From DASVHS01 sp038244815 (GTDB lineage Bacteria; Acidobacteriota; Thermoanaerobaculia; Gp7-AA8), in contig JBBRTB010000045.1 in NCBI GenBank assembly GCA_038244815.1, forward strand, positions 1 to 20,849: a DNA stretch of 20,849 nucleotides, in the 5' to 3' direction. The notes under the pieces are model-generated. The model was given only the letters and a program-made list of their open reading frames with translations. It was not told where the DNA came from and searched no databases. The number at the start of each line of letters is the position of its first letter. Within the stretch, counting starts at the first letter, position 1. This document shows positions 1 through 8,701 of the stretch, one piece after another. A program made the position numbers and the translations under genes.

Positions 1-1
1 A

Positions 2-133
2 AACAAAACCGAGTATCGAGACCTCGGCGCCAACTACTACGAGCAACGCTACCGCGAACGTCTCCTCAACTCACTGAAAAAAAAGGCCGCCACTCTCGGC
101 TTTCATCTCACTCCGGCACAGGAGGTTCATTAG
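2..133 (+). CDS. Transposase C-terminal fragment (IS110-like?), cut by window edge
   Basis: An open frame enters from the left edge and stops at TAG 131-133, giving 43 residues. The readable part contains EYRDLGANYYEQRYRER and then LKKKAATLGFHLTP. A Y-x-D-L-G-x-x-Y-[YF] segment followed by a basic helix and a L-G-[FY]-x-[LV] strand resembles the C-terminal end of IS110-type transposases as I remember them. The family call is a memory match, not an alignment. The start, the catalytic residues and the insertion-sequence ends lie outside the window, so I cannot say whether the element is intact. An unrelated protein with a similar tail remains possible. Confidence 0.5.
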   Translation, partial: NKTEYRDLGANYYEQRYRERLLNSLKKKAATLGFHLTPAQEVH

Positions 134-159
134 AAGCCGCGGGGACAGCGCCACCGCCC

Positions 160-192
160 AGATTCCTCGCGCTCTGCGGCGCTCAGAATGAC
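160..192. repeat. REP-like intergenic motif (GATTC...CTCAGAATGAC type)
   Basis: The tract begins AGATTCCTCGCG and ends GCGCTCAGAATGAC. On the minus strand it reads GTCATTCTGAGCGCC and then GCGAGGAATCT. From memory, close variants of this motif (CATTCTGAGC near GAAGAATCT) occur as dispersed intergenic repeats in many environmental bacterial genomes. It overlaps the 3' end of the lipoprotein gene and supplies that gene's stop codon. It is a single copy here, so its repeat status rests on recognition of the motif rather than on copies in this window. Confidence 0.5.
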
Positions 193-833
193 GTACCGGG
201 ACGTCTGTTCCTTCGCGACGCGGGCACGCCGCTGTCGTCCTGCGGCCGCGGGACCCAGTGCATCGGCAGGCTGTTGGTGTAGACCGTCTCGTTCCGCTCC
301 AGCCATTTCGGGAAGAGCTCGTCGGCGAGCTTCGGGTCGTACAGGCCCTTCTCGGTCATGTCGATCAACGCCTCGAACTGCGTCGTGTCGCTCAGAAAAT
401 TGAGCTTGAGACGCAGCTCCCGAGGAATCGGCGTGAGGGGCGTGCCCGTCGGCAGCATGATGTTGACGCGCGCGATGGCGGTGAAGCTCTTCTTCTCGCC
501 TGCATTGATCCTGATGAGATGCGGCAGCAAGGTGGCGCCAGGCACCTCCGAGCCGAGACTGATGGTCACGACGCGCGTGTCTTCGTCGTAAGTGGTCTCG
601 GGAATGAGATCGGCGACGGCGATGGCCGCCTGGCGATTGTTCGTGATCTCGTACTTCAGCGGCAGAATCATGGCCGGGGACAACTGGTCCCCAACCACCT
701 CGGCATCGATGCGAACGTCGTTGTCCGTTCCCACCACGCGCCGCGGCTCGCTCTGATCGATCGGGCCCCCGCTCTTCACGGTGGCACAGGCGCCGAGCAG
801 GACCGTTGCGGCTACGAGAACGGACTTCCTCAT
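183..833 (-). CDS. Predicted lipoprotein of unknown function
   Basis: This is a 216-residue protein with a short basic N-terminus (MRKS), a hydrophobic stretch and a lipobox L-G-A-C. Cys16 is the predicted lipidation site, so the mature protein should be membrane-anchored in the cell envelope. Past the signal, residues about 30-160 look like alternating beta strands with patterns such as LPLKYEITNN and LRLKLNFLSD. This suggests a beta-sandwich domain, but I do not recognise the family. The last residues (RRNRRPGTSF) are encoded partly within a REP-like motif, so the natural C-terminus may once have been different. The gene lies 135 nt downstream of lepA on the same strand. No clear Shine-Dalgarno sequence precedes the ATG. 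The long plus-strand ORF over this region looks like a shadow frame. Confidence 0.8.
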   Translation of the reverse strand: MRKSVLVAATVLLGACATVKSGGPIDQSEPRRVVGTDNDVRIDAEVVGDQLSPAMILPLKYEITNNRQAAIAVADLIPETTYDEDTRVVTISLGSEVPGATLLPHLIRINAGEKKSFTAIARVNIMLPTGTPLTPIPRELRLKLNFLSDTTQFEALIDMTEKGLYDPKLADELFPKWLERNETVYTNSLPMHWVPRPQDDSGVPASRRNRRPGTSF

Positions 834-968
834 GGCCCTAGTCTGTACCCAAACGGGTCAGAATGTGCCGGGAACGCTCTGGTTCTGCGAGGCGTCGGCC
901 GGGCGGCCCCTGGTGGCGCAGTAACTCACGGGGATCGACGATTTCATGGCACCCCGCAGGAAGTGTGA

Positions 969-2765
<1,797 letters not shown>

Positions 2766-2772
2766 GCGCGCG

Positions 2773-2789
2773 CGTTCGTAACACGAACG
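2773..2789. promoter_or_regulatory. Perfect palindrome immediately upstream of lepA
   Basis: CGTTCGT (2773-2779), an AAC spacer and ACGAACG (2783-2789) form a perfect 7-bp inverted repeat with a 3-nt centre. It lies 7 nt upstream of the lepA ATG, where a ribosome binding site would be expected. It could be an operator or a translational hairpin. This is inferred from position and symmetry only. Confidence 0.35.
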
Positions 2790-2810
2790 GCCGGGGTTGT
2801 CATCCCGGAC

Positions 2811-2985
2811 GGGTCGTTGGGTGGTTGGGTCGCTGGGTCGCTGGGTCGCGGTTAGCGGTTAGCGGTTAGCGGTTAGCGGTTAGCGGTTAGCGGTCGGACG
2901 GTAACTGGTAACCGGAAGCTGCGCGAGCCCGGCGACCCGGCAACCCAGCGACCCAGCGGGCAACCCAGCAACCCAGCGACCCCGT
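2811..2985. repeat. Composite intergenic repeat tract, copy A (inverted octamer arms around a core)
   Basis: The left arm carries TGGGTCGC units (three perfect tandem copies at 2826-2849 after diverged copies). Next come six GTTAGCG heptamers (2851-2892) and a core reading GGTAACTGGTAACCGG. The right arm is made of CGACCCAG and CAACCCAG units (about 2931-2980), which are the reverse complement of the left-arm units. The arms could fold into a long imperfect hairpin. The same design, in opposite orientation, recurs at about 20516-20707. The tract fills the gap between the peptidase operon and lepA. The ORFs running through it have low-complexity translations and are not genes. Confidence 0.85.
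2851..2892. repeat. GTTAGCG x 6 tandem heptamer array
   Basis: Six uninterrupted, identical 7-bp units (GTTAGCG) lie inside composite repeat copy A. The perfect identity points to recent expansion by slippage. The second composite tract near the right end lacks this array, so it appears to be a copy-specific insertion or expansion. Confidence 0.9.
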
Positions 2986-2988
2986 CGC

Positions 2989-5190
2989 CTACTCGAGATT
3001 CTTCATCACGAAGTCGACCATGAGCGTCCTCATCTGCTTGACGAGTTCGGGATCCGTCACACCGTGGCGGGACTTCGGGTAGAGCATCATCTGGAATTGC
3101 TTGCCGGCCTTCTGGAGCGCGTAGATGAACTGGATCGTGTTCTGGAGGTGCACGTTGTCGTCGATGGCGCCGTGGAGCAGGAGGATGTTTCCGTGCAGGT
3201 TCGCGGCGGCGCGCAGCGGTGAGGTGCGCTCGTAGCCTTCCTTGTTGTGCTCCGGCATGAGCATGTAACGCTCGGTGTAGACGGAGTCGTAGTTGTGCCA
3301 GTCGGTGACGGAGCCTCCGGCAATCCCGGCACTCCACTTCGTCGAGTGCGTGAGCGCGTACGTGGTCATGAAGCCGCCGAAGCTCCAGCCGCTGAGCAGC
3401 GTCCGCGACGAGTCGATGCCCGGTTGCGATGTGAGCCAGGACAGGCCGTCTTCCAGGTCATGCAACTCCAGCTCGCCGAAGTTTTTGTACAACGGCCAGG
3501 CCGAGACCGCCCCTTTGCCGCTGGCCGTGCGGTTGTCGCAGATCCAAACGACGACGCCACGTTCAGCGAGTAGCTGGTGAAAGAGATAGGTCGATCCACC
3601 CCAGGCATTGCGCACCTGCGGTGCGTGCGGCCCGCTGTACGTGTACTCGTAGACCGGATATTTCCTGGCCGGGTCGAAGTTCGGCGGGCGGATGATCTCG
3701 CCCTCCATGATGAAGCCGTCGCGCGTGGGTACGTGCACGAGCTCCGGGGTGGAGATCTCGAACTGCTCCAGCTCGTGCCCGCTGTCTGCGTCGTGAATGA
3801 GCTTTCCGATTCTCCCGGTCGAGTCGGCCACCGACAGCTGCGTCGGGGTGGCCACGTCGCTCCAACTGTCGACGAAGAGGGTGAGCGTCTGGTTGAATGT
3901 GGCGTCGTTCGTGCCGGCGCGGGGCGTGAGCCGCTGCTTGCGCGAGCCGTCGATGCGCATCCGGTAGACGTCGAGACCGATGGGATCGCGCTCGGTCGAT
4001 GAGAAGTACACCCAGCCGTTCTTTTCATCGACGCCGAAGATCTTGCGCACCTCCCAGTCACCGCTGCTCAGCGGACGCTGGATGCCGTTTGCCGCCACGG
4101 TGTAGATGTGCTTCCAGCCCGTGCGCTCGCTGAGCCAGAGAAACGACCCGTTCCTGAGAAAAAACGGACTGCCCTGGTTGTCGACCCAGGCCTTCGTGGT
4201 CTCGCGGAGAATGCGACGCACATCGCCGCCTTTCCGCGGCACTTCGTCGAGATCGAGCCAGGTCTGCTCGCGATCCTGCACCTGAAAGTCCACCGCGCTG
4301 CTGTCGGGCCGCCAGGCCACATCGACGATGAGCGTCGAAGAGGGATCATCGATGTGATCGATGCGGTTCGAAACGGCGCTCTCGAGATCCACCACCGACA
4401 ACGTCGCCGCCGGATTGGGATCGCCGGACAGCGGATAAGGAGTCGCCTCGATCTTCTGGTGCTGCGGCAGATGATCGACCACCGTGAACTCGGGGACCTG
4501 GGTGTCATCGAGCTTCAGATAGGCGATGGAGCGCGAGTCGGGACTCCACCAGTAACCCTTGAAAAGCCCGCGCCCATAGATTTCTTCCTGGTAGACCCAG
4601 TCGAAGAGACCGTTGACGATTTTCTCCGAGCCGTCGGTTGTGAGCTGATGCTCTGCTTTCGACGCCACGTCGATGGTGAAGAGATTGCCGTCGCGGACGA
4701 ACGCGATGAGCTTGCCGTCAGGACTGAGCGTGGGTTGTTTCTCCTCCCCTGCCCTGGACGTCAGCCGGGTGAGCGTCTTCGCGTCGATGCTGTAGATGTA
4801 GAGATCTTCCTTGATCGACAGCAGCACGCCGCGCGTTCCCCAGTCGACCACGATCGAGCGGGGACGGGCGATGCGCCTGGCCTGGTCCGCCGCCATCCCT
4901 GCGACCTTCGCTACCTGCGCCTGCAGCTCATCCGGATCGAAGAGGGCCGACTGCTGGCCCGTCTTCGCGTCGACGAGAACGAAACTCGTAAGCTCCCCAT
5001 CCGCTGCCGTCTTCGAATAATAGAAATGGCTCTCGTCGACCCAGGTAAAGGTGCGAGGCTCGGCCGCGGCGGCGGGGATGCGCCTGGCGCGGTCGTAGAT
5101 GTCGTCAATCGTAAGCTGCCGCCTGGCCGTCTGGGCGAGCGCGGATACAGCCATCGAGAACGCCAGGAATGCGATCGTCGTCCTTTTCAT
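2989..5190 (-). CDS. Exported dipeptidyl peptidase IV-like serine peptidase (S9B)
   Basis: The protein has 733 residues. Its N-terminal signal peptide (MKRTTIAFLAFSMAVSALAQ) predicts secretion to the periplasm. Residues about 50-480 form a beta-propeller. They contain the double-glutamate motif DWVYQEEIYGRG (about 197-208), which in the DPP IV family anchors the free amino terminus of the substrate. The C-terminal alpha/beta-hydrolase domain holds the nucleophile motif GWSFGG (Ser about 603), the Asp motif HGAIDDNVH (about 673-681) and the catalytic His in SRHG (about 709). The triad and Glu pair support release of N-terminal dipeptides; Pro/Ala at P1 is known for the family, not shown here. 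The ATG at 5190 overlaps the upstream TGA by one base (TGATG), and GGAG lies 5 nt before it. Two GTG codons directly upstream (5191-5196) are alternative starts. It is the last gene of a coupled three-gene operon. Confidence 0.93.
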   Translation of the reverse strand: MKRTTIAFLAFSMAVSALAQTARRQLTIDDIYDRARRIPAAAAEPRTFTWVDESHFYYSKTAADGELTSFVLVDAKTGQQSALFDPDELQAQVAKVAGMAADQARRIARPRSIVVDWGTRGVLLSIKEDLYIYSIDAKTLTRLTSRAGEEKQPTLSPDGKLIAFVRDGNLFTIDVASKAEHQLTTDGSEKIVNGLFDWVYQEEIYGRGLFKGYWWSPDSRSIAYLKLDDTQVPEFTVVDHLPQHQKIEATPYPLSGDPNPAATLSVVDLESAVSNRIDHIDDPSSTLIVDVAWRPDSSAVDFQVQDREQTWLDLDEVPRKGGDVRRILRETTKAWVDNQGSPFFLRNGSFLWLSERTGWKHIYTVAANGIQRPLSSGDWEVRKIFGVDEKNGWVYFSSTERDPIGLDVYRMRIDGSRKQRLTPRAGTNDATFNQTLTLFVDSWSDVATPTQLSVADSTGRIGKLIHDADSGHELEQFEISTPELVHVPTRDGFIMEGEIIRPPNFDPARKYPVYEYTYSGPHAPQVRNAWGGSTYLFHQLLAERGVVVWICDNRTASGKGAVSAWPLYKNFGELELHDLEDGLSWLTSQPGIDSSRTLLSGWSFGGFMTTYALTHSTKWSAGIAGGSVTDWHNYDSVYTERYMLMPEHNKEGYERTSPLRAAANLHGNILLLHGAIDDNVHLQNTIQFIYALQKAGKQFQMMLYPKSRHGVTDPELVKQMRTLMVDFVMKNLE

Positions 5191-6059
5191 CACCACTCCG
5201 TTCCGTTCATGCGGGCCACGATCTTCGCGACCTCGATGTAATCAGCCTGGTCTCCGAGCTCGTGGAGCGCGGCCGTGAAGAGCTGCGACGTCAACGCCAG
5301 CAGCGGTGTCGAGGCATGTTGCTGGTGGGCGAGCGATGCGGCGATGCGAATGTCCTTGTCGTGATGAGCGAGCTTGAAGACGAGTGGCCACTTGTCGTCG
5401 ACCAGGCGCATCGGCAGCAGGTTCTCCGAGGCGTTGGAGCGGCCGCTGCCGGCATTCGTCACCGCCAGAGCGGTCTTCATGTCGATCCCGAGCTGTTTGG
5501 CGAGCAGCAGACACTCCGACGTCACCCACACCGTCGCCCCCATGATCGAGTTCGTGAGCACTTTGATGGCGTGACCGGATCCGACCTCACCGACGTGGAT
5601 GATCGTCTTGCCGTTGAGTTTGAGGATGTCGCGGGCGCGCTCGAAATTCTCGCTGCTGCCACCGATCATGATCGTCAGTGTGGCATTCTCCGCGCCGACG
5701 ATTGCCCCGGTGACCGGCGCGTCGACGAAGTCCACACCCTTGGCCGCCAGCCGCTTCGCCGTCTCGCGGCTCACGTTCGGATCGCCGCTGGTGGCGTCGA
5801 TCCACAGCATGCCCGGCCTCAGGTGTGGCAGCAGCTTGTCGACGATCTCGTCGACTTCCGTGCTCGTCGGCAGCATCGTGATGATCACGTCCGCCGCGGC
5901 GGTAGCGGCCAGATCCGCCGCCAGCTTCGTCCCATGTTCGCGCGCGTGCCGCTCAGCCTTCTCGCGCGTGCGGTTCCAGACGATCACCTGATGTTCCTTC
6001 GCCAGATGGCGGGCCATCGGGTAACCCATGGCTCCCAGACCGATAAATCCGATATTCAC
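5190..6059 (-). CDS. 3-hydroxyisobutyrate dehydrogenase-like beta-hydroxyacid dehydrogenase
   Basis: The protein has 289 residues, the usual length for this family. The N-terminal Rossmann fold shows NIGFIGLGAMGYPMA (GxGxxG at 7-12). The substrate-binding signature DAPVTGAIVGAENATL lies at 113-128. The catalytic lysine lies in GSGHAIKVLTN (Lys166, with Asn170). The family oxidises or reduces small beta-hydroxyacids with NAD(P): 3-hydroxyisobutyrate in valine breakdown, tartronate semialdehyde, or succinic semialdehyde in GLYR-like members. The substrate cannot be chosen from sequence alone. The frame stays open far upstream, but the family start is GTG at 6059. There GTGA overlaps the stop of the preceding peptidase gene by 4 nt, and GGAG sits 7 nt before the GTG. 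Its place between two peptidase genes suggests a role in amino-acid catabolism. Confidence 0.93.
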   Translation of the reverse strand: MNIGFIGLGAMGYPMARHLAKEHQVIVWNRTREKAERHAREHGTKLAADLAATAAADVIITMLPTSTEVDEIVDKLLPHLRPGMLWIDATSGDPNVSRETAKRLAAKGVDFVDAPVTGAIVGAENATLTIMIGGSSENFERARDILKLNGKTIIHVGEVGSGHAIKVLTNSIMGATVWVTSECLLLAKQLGIDMKTALAVTNAGSGRSNASENLLPMRLVDDKWPLVFKLAHHDKDIRIAASLAHQQHASTPLLALTSQLFTAALHELGDQADYIEVAKIVARMNGTEW

Positions 6060-8650
6060 TTTGAGGCTCCTGTTGCGCCGCCGCCGAGAAACGCGGCCAG
6101 ATTCGACGCTTGTTCGTTGTGGAAGGCGATACAACTGTCGACCCGTTCGATGGACTGCCGCACCCGCCGCTCGAACCCGGGCAACGGATGGGCGTCGAAG
6201 AATGCTTTGACCTCGTCGCGCTCCGGTACGGTGCACACGCGAGACATCCCGAAGGCCATGAATGCCATCTGAAACGGCGGCACGTGACTGGCGATCTCGG
6301 CCCAGTGTTCCTTCACGTGCGGCCAGACGATCGGACGGGAGTCGTCGCCTGCCAGCAGACCGGCCAGCACTCCGAAACGATCCTGACTCCGCACCTTCGG
6401 CGACATGGCCCACTGCCACGTGCGCTCGATGAGCGCCGGATCCCTGAACCGCGCCAGCGCCGACCGATACATGCTCTTCTGCTGCGGCGTGACGGCACCG
6501 GCCAGCCTGGCCTGGATCGCATCCCAGAGCGCCGCATCGCCTCCGCTCGCTGCGATGCGCAGCACCACCAGTGCTACCTGCGGATCGAGCGTGGACGTTC
6601 CGTCCAGAACGGCCGGCGCCAGCTCGCGGGCGCGGCGCTGCACGTCCGGATCGTCACCGCTATCCGCGAGCGTCGACAGCAGGTCCGCGCGCATTTCCTG
6701 CGTATCCGGACCCTCGCCTGCGACATCGGTCCAGCCGGCCTCCCTGGCCATGGGCGACAGAAGCGAGCGCAGCCAGGCGTGGTAGACGTTGCGATCGCTA
6801 TCGACCGTCAGATCATCGCCGATGGCGTTGAGCGGAGGAAGAACGGCGGTGACGACGACGGGATTGTGATCGGCGACGAGTAATTCGACCCGGGTGAGAT
6901 AGGAGGCGATGTTCGTCTCACCTGCGCGCACGAGCGCCCAGTCGTCGCTCAGGAGCGAGACCTTCTCGGCGGTGGTCAGTCGTGACATGACGTCGATCAC
7001 CGGGGGAGCGTATTGGGAGCGGAAGTAGCCGCGTCCATCGGCGTTGACGAAGAGATGCGGCGAGCAACCGGGAATCGAAAACGTATGCGACGGCTCATCG
7101 AGGATCAGCCGGTACGTGCTCCGGTCCTTGTCGAGACTCCGCGCCACGATCGGGATCGTCCATACCGTTTTGGAGCCGTTCTGTAGATCGGCCCGCGTGG
7201 CGTAGAAACGGCGCTGCGAGAGCGAGAGCTGCGTTTGCCCGTCCTGGCATTTCGTGGTTACGCCGACGAGCGGGTATCCCGGCTGCAGCACGAATGAAGA
7301 GAGCACGCGGTCGACCGGCTGCCTGGTCGTCTCCGTCATCGTGTTCCAGAAGTCCTCGGCCGACGCGTTCGACCAGGCGAACTTCTTCAGGTAGGCGCGG
7401 ATGCCTGTGCGAAAAAGCTCAGGGCCGACGTAAGACTCCGTCATCCGCATCACCGCCGCGGTCTTGCCGTAGGCGATCGAATCGAACACCGACTCGATTT
7501 CAGCCGGCGTCTCGACGCGCGTGCGGATGGCGCGCGTGGATGCCAGGGCGTCACTGCCGAGCGACCGGGCGGTCGCCCGCGCCTCGGTGGCGAGATTGCT
7601 CCACAGCGGCTGGAACGCCGCCACGGCCTTGCCCGTCATCCAGGTGGCGAAGCCTTCGTTGAGCCAGACGTCGTCCCACCAGCGCATGGTCACGAGATCG
7701 CCGAACCACTGATGGGCCAGCTCGTGGGCGATGACGCCCGCCACGCGCCGCCTGGCCTCGGCCGATCCCGTTTTCCCATCCACGAGCAGGTCGGCTTCGC
7801 GGAACGTCATGGCCGCGGCGTTCTCCATGGCCCCGGCCGCGAAGTCCGGAATGCCGATGACGTCGAGCTTCTCGAACGGGTACCGGATACCGTACCACTC
7901 GTTGTAGAAGTGCAACTCCTTCTCCGCGGCATCGACCGCGAATTTCGTCAGCGCCACTTTGTCCGGCGTCGTGCATACGCGGATGGGGATCCCGTCGGTG
8001 CTGCCCTCGCTGCACCGAAAGTCGCCCACCAGCAGCGCCACGAGATATGTCGGCAGCAGCTTCGTCCGTTCGAACGTGACCGTGTGTTTGTCCGGTCCCG
8101 GTCCGGCCACGTCGCTGGCCACGCGGCCGTTGCTGATGGCCATGTCGCCCTTGTCGATCACCGTGGCGATGTCGAACGTCGCCTTCATGGCCGGTTCGTC
8201 GAACGACGGGAAGGCGCGGCGGGCGTCCGTCGACTCGAATTGCGTGACCGCGTACTTTCGCAGCGGCGTCCTGCTGATGTAGAAGCCGCGCAACTGATCG
8301 TTGAGCGTGCCCCGGAACGCGATCGAGATCGTGGCAGGGCCGGAGATCGGATCCGCGACCGTCAGCGTGGCCGTTTGTTTCGCTTCATCGGTGACGACCT
8401 GCGCTTTTTGCGCGTGGCCCGCACTGGTGATCGACGAGTCGTCGAATTCGAGATCCGCGGCGTTGAGCGTCACCGTCGTGGAAGGGTCGTGCACGTCGAC
8501 GTCGATGGTCTCGTCGCCGGAGAACTTCGCCGCGGCCAGATCGGGAACCAGGGTGATCCGGTAGTGCTTCGGAATCACGTTCTGCGGCAGGCGCTGCGCC
8601 ATGAGGGGAACGGCCAGAAGAAGGGGGATCAGTAACGCGCGTATCTTCAC
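6056..8650 (-). CDS. Exported M1-family zinc aminopeptidase
   Basis: The protein has 864 residues and a signal peptide ending near LLAVPLMAQ, so it should act outside the cytoplasm. The M1 signatures are complete. The exopeptidase motif GAMEN is at 273-277. The zinc site HELAH is at 309-313, with the third ligand Glu332 in NEGFA after 18 residues. The transition-state Tyr394 sits in SIAYGKTAAVMR. The long C-terminal half resembles the ERAP1-C-type helical domain. It removes N-terminal residues from peptides, and GAMEN binds the free amino group. The start is GTG at 8650, preceded by GAGGAG at about 8 nt. It is the first gene of the operon, followed with a 4-nt overlap by the dehydrogenase and then the dipeptidyl peptidase. 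Confidence 0.95.
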   Translation of the reverse strand: MKIRALLIPLLLAVPLMAQRLPQNVIPKHYRITLVPDLAAAKFSGDETIDVDVHDPSTTVTLNAADLEFDDSSITSAGHAQKAQVVTDEAKQTATLTVADPISGPATISIAFRGTLNDQLRGFYISRTPLRKYAVTQFESTDARRAFPSFDEPAMKATFDIATVIDKGDMAISNGRVASDVAGPGPDKHTVTFERTKLLPTYLVALLVGDFRCSEGSTDGIPIRVCTTPDKVALTKFAVDAAEKELHFYNEWYGIRYPFEKLDVIGIPDFAAGAMENAAAMTFREADLLVDGKTGSAEARRRVAGVIAHELAHQWFGDLVTMRWWDDVWLNEGFATWMTGKAVAAFQPLWSNLATEARATARSLGSDALASTRAIRTRVETPAEIESVFDSIAYGKTAAVMRMTESYVGPELFRTGIRAYLKKFAWSNASAEDFWNTMTETTRQPVDRVLSSFVLQPGYPLVGVTTKCQDGQTQLSLSQRRFYATRADLQNGSKTVWTIPIVARSLDKDRSTYRLILDEPSHTFSIPGCSPHLFVNADGRGYFRSQYAPPVIDVMSRLTTAEKVSLLSDDWALVRAGETNIASYLTRVELLVADHNPVVVTAVLPPLNAIGDDLTVDSDRNVYHAWLRSLLSPMAREAGWTDVAGEGPDTQEMRADLLSTLADSGDDPDVQRRARELAPAVLDGTSTLDPQVALVVLRIAASGGDAALWDAIQARLAGAVTPQQKSMYRSALARFRDPALIERTWQWAMSPKVRSQDRFGVLAGLLAGDDSRPIVWPHVKEHWAEIASHVPPFQMAFMAFGMSRVCTVPERDEVKAFFDAHPLPGFERRVRQSIERVDSCIAFHNEQASNLAAFLGGGATGASK

Positions 8651-8671
8651 GAGTCTCTCCTCAGGCGCCAG

Positions 8672-8677
8672 ATTCTA
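8672..8677 (-). promoter_or_regulatory. Candidate -10 box of the peptidase operon
   Basis: On the minus strand TAGAAT lies about 21 nt upstream of the GTG start of the M1 aminopeptidase, leaving room for the GAGGAG ribosome binding site. No convincing -35 element is seen at 16-18 nt. It sits in a 51-bp divergent region shared with the HerA-like gene. Confidence 0.4.
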
Positions 8678-8686
8678 GCGATTTGT

Positions 8687-8692
8687 TACATT
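8687..8692 (+). promoter_or_regulatory. Candidate -10 box 9 nt before the HerA-like gene
   Basis: TACATT lies 9 nt before the ATG at 8702, and no Shine-Dalgarno sequence is visible. A start site 6-9 nt downstream of the box would give a leaderless message. No -35 match is seen. Confidence 0.35.
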
Positions 8693-8701
8693 TCACGTGC
8701 T

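Noticed and set aside
258..968. Plus-strand ORF of 236 residues opposite the lipoprotein gene
   Set aside because: The sense frame has a signal peptide and lipobox; the antisense frame is a low-complexity Arg/Val/Asp-rich shadow.
2811..2985. CRISPR array in the tandem repeats
   Set aside because: The units are 7-8 bp and directly abutting, with no unique spacers and no cas genes in the window.
2873..3337. Minus-strand ORF of 154 residues entering the repeat tract
   Set aside because: It is an out-of-frame overlap with the peptidase C-terminus plus translated repeats; it has no independent support.
4108..6272. Long plus-strand ORFs (4108-5241 and 5169-6272) opposite the peptidase and dehydrogenase genes
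   Set aside because: Their translations are Arg/His/Asp-rich with no recognisable motif, and they lie antisense to genes with complete catalytic motifs. High third-position GC explains the open frames.
6060..6419. Upstream extension of the dehydrogenase frame to 6419
   Set aside because: The extension overlaps the M1 aminopeptidase out of frame, and the family N-terminus with a ribosome binding site starts at 6059.
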